The notes below the pieces were generated by a model. That model saw only the letters and a program-made list of their open reading frames with translations, was not told the DNA's origin and made no database searches. Both the position numbers and the translations under genes were made by a program. From Amaranthus tricolor (Eukaryota > Streptophyta > Magnoliopsida > Caryophyllales > Amaranthaceae), in assembly GCF_026212465.1 (NCBI RefSeq), contig NC_080051.1:2071001-2135000 (forward strand): DNA of 64,000 nt, written 5' to 3'. Of this stretch, positions 54,720 through 64,000 are shown one piece after another; position 1 is the first letter of the stretch, and every line of letters starts with the position of its first letter.

Positions 54720-57160
54720 GGATCAATGATCAATGAAGAATGAACAAGGATCAATGATCAATGAAGAATGAACGATGAAGAATGAACAAGGATCAATTCT
54801 AAATGAAGAATGAACGATGAAGAATGAACAAGGAACAATGATCAATGAAGAATGAACAATGAAGAATGAACAAGGATTAATGGTCAATGACGAATGAACG
54901 ATGAAGAATGAACAAGGATCAATGATCAATGAAGAATGAACGATGAAGAATGAACAAGGATCAATGATCAATGAAGAATGAACCATGAAGAATGAACAAG
55001 GATCAATGATCAATGAAGAATGAACGATGAATAATGAACAAGGATTAATGGTCAATGACGAATGAACGATGAAGAATGAACAAGGATCAATGATCAATGA
55101 AGAATGAACGATGAAGAATGAACAAGGATCAATGATCAATGGAGAATGAACGATGAAGAATGAACAAGGATTAATGGTCAATGACGAATGAACGATGAAG
55201 AATGAACAAGGATCAATGATCAATGAAGAATGAACAAGGATCAATGATCAATGACGAATGAACGATGAAGAATGAACAAGAATCAATGATCAATGAAGAA
55301 TGAACAAGGATCAATGATCAAAGAAGAATGAACGATGAAGAATGAACAAGGATCAATGATCAATGAATAATGAACGATGAAGAATGAACAAGGATTAATG
55401 GTCAATGACGAATGAACGATGAAGAATGAACAAGGATCAATGATCAATGAAGAATGAACGATGAAGAATGAATAAGGATTAATGGTCAATGACGAATGAA
55501 CGATGAAGAATGAACAAGGATCAATGATCAATGACGAATGAACGATGAAGAATGAACAAGGATCAATGATCAATGACGAATGAACGATGAAGAATGAACA
55601 AGGATCAATGATCAATGAAGAATGAACAAGGATCAATGATCAAAGAAGAATGAACGATGAAGAATGAACAAGGATCAATGATCAATGAATATTGAACAAG
55701 GATCAATGATCAATGACGAATGAACGATGAAGAATGAACAAGGATCAATGATCAATGAAGAATGAACAAGGATCAATGATCAAAGAAGAATGAACAAGGA
55801 TCAATGATCAATGAAGAATGAACGATGAAGAATGAACAAGGATTAATGGTCAATGACGAATGAACGATGAAGAATGAACAAGGATCAATGATCAATGAAG
55901 AATGAACGATGAAGAATGAACAAGGATTAATGGTCAATGACGAATGAACGATGAAGAATGAACAAGGATCAATGATCAATGACGAATGAACGATGAAGAA
56001 TGAACAAGGATCAATGATCAATGACGAATGAACGATGAAGAATGAACAAGTATCAATGATCAATGAAGAATGAACAAGGATCAATGATCAAAGAAGAATG
56101 AACGATGAAGAATGAACAAGGATCAATGATCAATGAAGAATGAACGATGAAGAATGAACAAGGATCAATGATCAATGAAGAATGAACGATGAAGAATGAA
56201 CAAGGATTAATGGTCAATGACGAATGAACGATGAAGAATGAACAAGGATCAATGAGCAATGAAGAATGAACGATTAAGAATGAACAAGGATCAATGATCA
56301 ATGAAGAATAAACAAGGATCAATGATCAATGAAGAATGAACGATGAAGAATGAACAAGGATCAATGATCAATGAAGAATGAACAAGGATCAATGGTCAAT
56401 GACGAATGAACGATGAAGAATGAACAAGGATCAATGATCAATGAAGAATAAACGATGAAGAATGAACAAGGATCAATGGTCAATGACGAATGAATGATGA
56501 AGAATGAACAAGGATCAATGATCAATGAAGAATAAACGATGAAGAATGAACAAGGATCAATGGTCAATGACGAATGAATGATGAAGAATGAACAAGCATC
56601 AATGATCAATGAAGATAGAACGATGAAGAATGAACTAGGATCAATGATCAATGAAGAATGAACGATGAAGAATGAACAAGGATCAATGGTCAATGACGAA
56701 TGAACGATGAAGAATGAACAAGGATCAATGATCAATGAAGAATGAACAAGGATCAATGGTCAATGACGAATGAACGATGAAGAATGAACAAGGATCAATG
56801 ATCAATGAAGAATGAACGATGAAGAATGAACAAGGATCAATGGTCAATGACGAATGAACGATGAAGAATGAACAAGGATCAATGATCAATGAAGAATGAA
56901 CGATGAAGAATGAACAAAGATCAATGATCAATGAAGAATGAACGATGAAGAATGAACAAGGATCAATGATCAATGAAGAATGAACGATGAAGAATGAACA
57001 AGCGTCAATGATCAATGGAGATAGAACGATGAAGAATGAACTAGGATCAATGATCAATGAAGAATGAACGATGAAGAATGAACAAGGATCAATGGTCAAT
57101 GACGAATGAACGATGAAGAATGAACAAGGATCAATGATCAATGAAGAATGAACGATGAAG
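54720..57160. repeat. 2.4-kb segment duplicated at offset 5,878 bp (second copy)
   Basis: Second copy of 48.84-51.28 kb; see that entry. The match ends where the first copy goes into GAAGAACGAAC and this copy goes into a short unit near 57176. No gene seen. Confidence 0.9.
55211..55308. repeat. Type II cassette, copy 11 (last)
   Basis: Same layout, 1,610 bp (230 heptamers) from copy 10. From here to the unit start at 63961 the distance is 8,750 bp, exactly 1,250 heptamers. Confidence 0.9.
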
Positions 57161-57240
57161 AATGAACAAGGATCAATGATCAATGAAGAATGAACAAGGA
57201 TCAATGGTCAATGAAGAATGAACGATGAAGAATGAACAAG

Positions 57241-57296
57241 GAGCAATGATCAATGAAGAATGAACGATGAAGAATGAACGATGAAGAATGAACAAG
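57241..57296. repeat. 56-bp expanded unit
   Basis: The GAACGAT-GAAGAAT pair is repeated twice, adding 14 bp to the normal unit. This is the gain counterpart of the 28-bp units, which lose 14 bp. Confidence 0.9.
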
Positions 57297-57884
57297 GATC
57301 AATGATCAATAAAGAATGAACGATGAAGAATTAACAAGGATCAATGATCAATGACGAATGAACGATGAAGAATGAACAAAGATCAATGATCAATGAAGAA
57401 TGAACGATGAAGAATGAACAAGGATCAATGATCAATGAAGAATGAACGATGAAGAATGAACAAGCATCAATGATCAATGAAGATAGAACGATGAAGAATG
57501 AACATGGATCAATGATCAATGACGAATGAACGATGAAGAAAGAACAATGATCAATGATCAATGAAGAATGAACGATGAAGAATGAACAAGGATTAATGGT
57601 CAATGACGAATGAACGATGAAGAATGAACAAGGATCAATGATCAATGACGAATGAACGATGAAGAATGAACAAGGATCAATGATCAATGAAGAATGAACG
57701 ATGAAGAATGAACAAGGATTAATGGTCAATGACGAATGAACGATGAAGAATGAACAAGCATCAATGATCAATGAAGAATGAACGATGAAGAATGAACAAG
57801 GATCAATGATCAATGAAGAATGAACGATGAAGAATGAACAAGGATTAATGGTCAATGACGAATGAACGATGAAGAATGAACAAG

Positions 57885-57940
57885 GATCAATGATCAAAGA
57901 AGAATGAACGATGAAGAATGAACGATGAAGAATGAACAAG
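57885..57940. repeat. 56-bp expanded unit
   Basis: Same 14-bp gain, in a unit with GATCAAA in slot 2. Confidence 0.9.
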
Positions 57941-58939
57941 GATTAATGGTCAATGACGAATGAACGATGAAGAATGAACAAGGATCAATGATCAATGAAG
58001 AATGAACGATTAAGAATGAACAAGGATCAATGATCAATGAAGAATAAACAAGGATCAATGATCAATGAAGAATGAACGATGAAGAATGAACAAGGATCAA
58101 TGATCAATGAAGAATGAACAAGGATCAATGGTCAATGACGAATGAACGATGAAGAATGAACAAGGATCAATGATCAATGAAGAATAAACGATGAAGAATG
58201 AACAAGGATCAATGGTCAATGACGAATGAATGATGAAGAATGAACAAGGATCAATGATCAATGAAGAATGAACGATGAAGAATGAACAAGGATCAATGGT
58301 CAATGACGAATGAATGATGAAGAATGAACAAGCATCAATGATCAATGAAGATAGAACGATGAAGAATGAACTAGGATCAATGATCAATGAAGAATGAACG
58401 ATGAAGAATGAACAAGGATCAATGGTCAATGACGAATGAACGATGAAGAATGAACAAGGATCAATGATCAATGAAGAATGAACGATGAAGAATGAACAAG
58501 GATCAATGATTAATGAAAAATGAACGATGAAGAATGAACAAGGATTAATGGTCAATGACGAATGAACGATGAAGAATGAACAAGGATCAATGATCAATGA
58601 CGAATGAACGTTGAAGAATGAACAAGGATCAATGATCAATGAAGAATGAACAAGGATTAATGGTCAATGACGAATGAACGATGAAGAATGAACAAGGATC
58701 AATGGTCAATGACGAATGAACGATGAAGAATGAACAAGGATCAATGATCAAAGAAGAATGAACGATGAAGAATGAACAAGGATTAATGGTCAATGACGAA
58801 TGAACGATGAAGAATGAACAAGGATCAATGATCAATGAAGATTGAACGATTAAGAATGAACAAGGATCAATGATCAATGAAGAATGAACAAGGATAAATG
58901 ATCAATGAAGAATGAACGATGAAGAATGAACAAGGATCA

Positions 58940-61900
58940 ATGATCAATGAAGAATGAACAAGGATCAATGGTCAATGAAGAACGAACGATGAAGAATGAA
59001 TAAGGATCAATGATCAATGACGAATAAACGATGACGAAAGAACAAGGATCAATGATCAATGAAGAATGAACGATGTAGAATGAACAAGGATTAATTGTCA
59101 ATGACGAATGAACGATGAAGTATGAACAAGGATCAATGATCAATGACGAATGAACGATGAAGAATGAGCAAGGATCAATGATCAATGAAGAATGAACGAT
59201 GAAGAATGAACAAGGATTAATGGTCAATGACGAATGAACGATGAAGAATGAACAAGCATCAATGATCAATGAAGAATGAACGATGAAGAATGAACAAGGA
59301 TCAATGATCAATGAAGAATGAACGATGAAGATTGAACAAGGATTAATGGTCAATGACGAATAAACGATGAAGAATGAACAAGGATCAATGATCAGTGAAG
59401 AATGAACGATGAAGAATGAACAAGGATCAATGATTAATGAAAAATGAACGATGAAGAATGAACAAGGATTAATGGTCAATGACGAATGAACGATGAAGAA
59501 TGAACAAGGATCAATGATCAATGAAGAATGAACGATGAAGAATGAACAAGGATCAATGGTCAATGACGAATGAACGATGAAGAATGAACAAGGATCAATG
59601 ATCAATGAAGAATGAACGATGAAGAATGAACAAAGATCAATGATCAATGAAGAATGAACGATGAAGAATGAACAAGGATCAATGATCAATGAAGAATGAA
59701 CGATGAAGAATGAACAAGCATCAATGATCAATGAAGATAGAACGATGAAGAATGAACTAGGATCAATGATCAATGAAGAATGAACGATGAAGAATGAACA
59801 AGGATCAATGATTAATGACGAATGAACGATGAAGAATGAGCAAGGATCAATGATCAATGAAGAATGAACGATGAAGAATGAACAAGGATTAATGGTCAAT
59901 GACGAATGAACGATGAAGAATGAACAAGCATCAATGATCAATGAAGAATGAACGATGAAGAATGAACAAGGATCAATGATCAATGAAGAATGAACGATGA
60001 AGAATGAACAAGGATTAATGGTCAATGACGAATAAACGATGAAGAATGAACAAGGATCAATGATCAGTGAAGAATGAACGATGAAGAATGAACAAGGATC
60101 AATGATTAATGAAAAATGAACGATGAAGAATGAACAAGGATTAATGGTCAATGACGAATGAACGATGAAGAATGAACAAGGATCAATGATCAATGAAGAA
60201 TGAACGATGAAGAATGAACAAGGATCAACGATCAATGAAGAATGAACGATGAAGAATGAACAAGGATCAATGGTCAATGACGAATGAACGATGAAGAATG
60301 AACAAGGATCAATGATCAATGAAGAATGAACGATGAAGAATGAACAAAGATCAATGATCAATGAAGAATGAACGATGAAGAATGAACAAGGATCAATGAT
60401 CAATGAAGAATGAACGATGAAGAATGAACAAGCATCAATGATCAATGAAGATAGAACGATGAAGAATGAACTAGGATCAATGATCAATGAAGAATGAACG
60501 ATGAAGAATGAACAAGGATCAATGGTCAATGACGAATGAACGATGAAGAATGAACAAGGATAAATGATCAATGAAGAATGAACGATGAAGAATGAACAAG
60601 GATCAATGATCAATGAAGAATGAACAAGGATCAATGGTCAATGACGAATGAACGATGAAGAATGAACAAGGATCAATGATCAATGAAGAATGAACGATGA
60701 AGAATGAACAAGGATCAATGGTCAATGACGAATGAACGATGAAGAATGAACAAGGATCAATGATCAATGAAGAATGAACGATGAAGAATGAACAAAGATC
60801 AATGATCAATGAAGAATGAACGATGAAGAATGAACAAGGATCAATGATCAATGAAGAATGAACGATGAAGAATGAACAAGCGTCAATGATCAATGAAGAT
60901 AGAACGATGAAGAATGAACTAGGATCAATGATCAATGAAGAATGAACGATGAAGAATGAACAAGGATCAATGGTCAATGACGAATGAACGATGAAGAATG
61001 AACAAGGATAAATGATCAATGAAGAATGAACGATGAAGAATGAACAAGGATCAATGATCAATGAAGAATGAACAAGGATCAATGGTCAATGAAGAATGAA
61101 CGATGAAGAATGAACAAGGATCAATGATCAATGAAGAATGAACGATGAAGAATGAACGATGAAGAATGAACAAGGATCAATGATCAATAAAGAATAAACG
61201 ATGAAGAATGAACAAGGATCAATGATCAATGACGAATGAACGATGAAGAATGAACAAAGATCAATGATCAATGAAGAATGAACGATGAAGAATGAACAAG
61301 GATCAATGATCAATGAAGAATGAACGATGAAGAATGAACAAGCATCAATGATCAATGAAGATAGAACGATGAAGAATGAACATGGATCAATGATCAATGA
61401 CGAATGAACGATGAAGAAAGAACAAGGATCAATGATCAATGAAGAATGAACGATGAAGAATGAACAAGGATTAATGGTCAATGACGAATGAACGATGAAG
61501 AATGAACAAGGATCAATGATCAATGACGAATGAACGATGAAGAATGAACAAGGATCAATGATCAATGAAGAATGAACGATGAAGAATGAACAAGGATTAA
61601 TGGTCAATGACGAATGAACGATGAAGAATGAACAAGCATCAATGATCAATGAAGAATGAACGATGAAGAATGAACAAGGATCAATGATCAATGAAGAATG
61701 AACGATGAAGAATGAACAAGGATTAATGGTCAATGACGAATGAACGATGAAGAATGAACAAGGATCAATGATCAATGAAGAATGAACGATGAAGAATGAA
61801 CAAGGATCAATGATTAATGAAAAATGAACGATGAAGAATGAACAAGGATTAATGGTCAATGACGAATGAATGATGAAGAATGAACAAGGATCAATGATCA

Positions 61901-62260
61901 ATGAAGAATGAACGATGAAGAATGAACAAGGATCAATGGTCAATGACGAATGAACGATGAAGAATGAACAAGGATCAATGATCAATGAAGAATAAACGAT
62001 GAAGAATGAACAAGGATCAATGGTCAATGACGAATGAATGATGAAGAATGAACAAGGATCAATGATCAATGAAGAATAAACGATGAAGAATGAACAAGGA
62101 TCAATGGTCAATGACGAATGAATGATGAAGAATGAACAAGCATCAATGATCAATGAAGATAGAACGATGAAGAATGAACTAGGATCAATGATCAATGAAG
62201 AATGAACGATGAAGAATGAACAAGGATCAATGGTCAATGACGAATGAACGATGAAGAATG
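58940..62260. repeat. Right-hand array, central part
   Basis: Units of types a, b, d and k with GAAGATAGAACG plus GAACTAG marks at intervals, GATTAATGAAAAATG near 59433, 60104 and 61813, and GATCAGTG near 59391 and 60063. A stretch at about 59.2-59.8 kb recurs at 59.85-60.5 kb. No gene seen. Confidence 0.84.
61119..61174. repeat. 56-bp expanded unit
   Basis: Same 14-bp gain of the GAACGAT-GAAGAAT pair. Confidence 0.9.
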
Positions 62261-62784
62261 AACAAGGATCAATGATCAATGAAGAATGAACAAGGATCAA
62301 TGGTCAATGACGAATGAACGATGAAGAATGAACAAGGATCAATGATCAATGAAGAATGAACGATGAAGAATGAACAAGGATCAATGGTCAATGACGAATG
62401 AACGATGAAGAATGAACAAGGATCAATGATCAATGAAGAATGAACGATGAAGAATGAACAAAGATCAATGATCAATGAAGAATGAACGATGAAGAATGAA
62501 CAAGGATCAATGATCAATGAAGAATGAACGATGAAGAATGAACAAGCGTCAATGATCAATGAAGATAGAACGATGAAGAATGAACTAGGATCAATGATCA
62601 ATGAAGAATGAACGATGAAGAATGAACAAGGATCAATGGTCAATGACGAATGAACGATGAAGAATGAACAAGGATCAATGATCAATGAAGAATGAACGAT
62701 GAAGAATGAACAAGGATCAATGATCAATGAAGAATGAACAAGGATCAATGGTCAATGAAGAATGAACGATGAAGAATGAACAAA

Positions 62785-62840
62785 GATCAATGATCAATGA
62801 AGAATGAACGATGAAGAATGAACGATGAAGAATGAACAAG
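62785..62840. repeat. 56-bp expanded unit
   Basis: Same 14-bp gain, 5,544 bp after the one at 57241 and in matching context. Confidence 0.9.
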
Positions 62841-63722
62841 GATCAATGATCAATAAAGAATGAACGATGAAGAATTAACAAGGATCAATGATCAATGACG
62901 AATGAACGATGAAGAATGAACAAAGATCAATGATCAATGAAGAATGAACGATGAAGAATGAACAAGGATCAATGATCAATGAAGAATGAACGATGAAGAA
63001 TGAACAAGCATCAATGATCAATGAAGATAGAACGATGAAGAATGAACATGGATCAATGATCAATGACGAATGAACGATGAAGAAAGAACAATGATCAATG
63101 ATCAATGAAGAATGAACGATGAAGAATGAACAAGGATTAATGGTCAATGACGAATGAACGATGAAGAATGAACAAGGATCAATGATCAATGACGAATGAA
63201 CGATGAAGAATGAACAAGGATCAATGATCAATGAAGAATGAACGATGAAGAATGAACAAGGATTAATGGTCAATGACGAATGAACGATGAAGAATGAACA
63301 AGCATCAATGATCAATGAAGAATGAACGATGAAGAATGAACAAGGATCAATGATCAATGAAGAATGAACGATGAAGAATGAACAAGGATTAATGGTCAAT
63401 GACGAAAGAACGATGAAGAATGAACAAGGATCAATGATCAATGAAGAATGAACGATGAAGAATGAACAAGGATCAATGATTAATGAAAAATGAACGATGA
63501 AGAATGAACAAGGATTAATGGTCAATGACGAATGAATGATGAAGAATGAACAAGGATCAATGATCAATGAAGAATGAACGATGAAGAATGAACAAGGATC
63601 AATGATCAATGAAGAATGAACGATGAAGAATGAACAAGGATTAATGGTCAATGACGAATGAACGATGAAGAATGAACAAGGATCAATGGTCAATGACGAA
63701 TGAACGATGAAGAATGAACAAG

Positions 63723-63778
63723 GATCAATGATCAAAGAAGAATGAACGATGAAGAATGAACGATGAAGAATGAACAAG
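63723..63778. repeat. 56-bp expanded unit
   Basis: Same 14-bp gain, 5,838 bp after the one at 57885, also with GATCAAA in slot 2. Confidence 0.9.
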
Positions 63779-64000
63779 GATTAATGGTCAATGACGAATG
63801 AACGATGAAGAATGAACAAGGATCAATGATCAATGAAGAATGAACGATTAAGAATGAACAAGGATCAATGATCAATGAAGAATAAACAAGGATCAATGAT
63901 CAATGAAGAATGAACGATGAAGAATGAACAAGGATCAATGATCAATGAAGAATGAACAAGGATCAATGGTCAATGACGAATGAACGATGAAGAATGAACA

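Larger units (their letters stand above)
57160..58940. repeat. Right-hand array, duplicated near the window end
   Basis: Units match 62.7-64.0 kb, with an offset of 5,544 bp (132 units) up to about 57.6 kb and 5,838 bp (139 units) from about 57.9 kb. Seven units (294 bp) therefore differ between the copies. Anchors are the 56-bp units at 57241/62785 and 57885/63723, and GATTAAG near 58009 and 63847. No gene seen. Confidence 0.86.
1..64000. repeat. 42-bp satellite array filling the whole window
   Basis: Every part of the window reads as variants of one 42-bp unit made of six heptamers: slots 1-2 GATCAAT, slots 3 and 5 GAAGAAT, slot 4 GAACGAT, slot 6 GAACAAG. The first unit in register begins at base 2 and the array continues past base 64000. 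Consensus composition is A 21, T 7, G 10, C 4, so GC is 33% and the given strand is 74% purine. All three plus-strand frames and two minus-strand frames meet TGA within one consensus unit. No tRNA, rRNA, transposase, promoter or unique spacer was seen. By length and homogeneity this is satellite DNA rather than a minisatellite inside a gene; that classification is inferred. Confidence 0.97.
62260..64000. repeat. Right end of window, array continues
   Basis: Same unit types as 56.7-58.9 kb; see the 57160 entry for offsets. The last unit in register starts at 63961 and is cut by the window end, so the array extends beyond. Confidence 0.88.

Noticed and set aside
57241..57296. Hairpin terminator or structured RNA near expanded units
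   Set aside because: The strand is strongly purine-rich and has little self-complementarity beyond the short GATCA/TGATC dyad. No GC stem followed by a T-run was seen.
1..64000. CRISPR array
   Set aside because: Direct repeats are present, but there are no unique spacers: the sequence between any two copies of a half-unit is itself repeat. No cas genes are present.
1..64000. Origin of replication with iteron-like repeats or a cluster of DnaA/Dam sites
   Set aside because: GATC sites are dense and iterons can be about 20 bp, but an origin has a few repeats next to a replication gene and an AT-rich melting region. Here 64 kb is uniform and has no gene.
1..64000. Telomeric repeat array
   Set aside because: A 7-bp step recalls telomere repeats, but the units are not G-rich runs, differ between slots, and do not match TTAGGG-, TTTAGGG- or TTGGGG-type repeats. 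A subtelomeric location remains possible.

Overview
The whole 64 kb window is one uninterrupted tandem-repeat (satellite-like) array. I find no gene, RNA gene, mobile element, CRISPR array or unique-sequence island. The array already runs at base 1 and still runs at base 64000, so neither edge is in view. The basic unit is 42 bp and is itself six related heptamers: slots 1 and 2 are GATCAAT, slots 3 and 5 are GAAGAAT, slot 4 is GAACGAT and slot 6 is GAACAAG. About 1,500 units are present. The consensus unit is 33% GC and strongly strand-asymmetric: 31 of 42 bases on the given strand are purines.

The organisation is hierarchical. Heptamers build 42-bp units. Units come in about eleven recurring types that differ mainly in slots 1-3. 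Types occur in recurring orders, and kilobase-scale strings of units are duplicated. From 1 to about 32 kb the array is punctuated by a 280-bp cassette of shortened (28-bp) and full units, present in 12 complete copies, one 252-bp copy and two partial copies. From about 32 to 40 kb there are 1,008-, 2,044- and 1,554-bp repeat offsets without cassettes. From 40 to 55 kb a second, 98-bp cassette (28+42+28) recurs 11 times. From about 50.4 kb to the end the unit types change: a GGTCAAT/GACGAAT form preceded by GATCAAT dominates, a GAAGATA-bearing unit appears, and 56-bp units (one extra 14-bp step) occur. Long duplications with offsets 461, 855, 897 (three copies), 1008, 1736, 2781, 4489, 5544, 5878 and 6494 bp are visible.

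The most striking regularity is register. Almost all length changes are multiples of 7 bp, usually 14. Using cassette and unit anchors from base 2 to base 63961, every departure from heptamer phase that I could detect is explained by 14 lesions: three 19-bp losses, six 27-bp losses and five net 1-bp losses.

One of six frames (minus strand) is open through the consensus, because 42 is divisible by 3 and that frame lacks stops. It would encode a 14-residue repeat, SSLIIDPCSFFIVH, with uninterrupted runs up to 1,202 codons. I regard these as by-products of the repeat. The starts I checked are TTG inside the repeat, the 28-bp units shift the frame, and there is no unique N- or C-terminal sequence.

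The organism cannot be identified from this sequence. A gene-free homogeneous array over 64 kb fits eukaryotic heterochromatin (pericentromeric, subtelomeric or B-/sex-chromosome satellite) better than a bacterial chromosome. Heptamer-based short tandem repeats are also known in bacteria such as filamentous cyanobacteria, so a prokaryotic or organellar source is not excluded.
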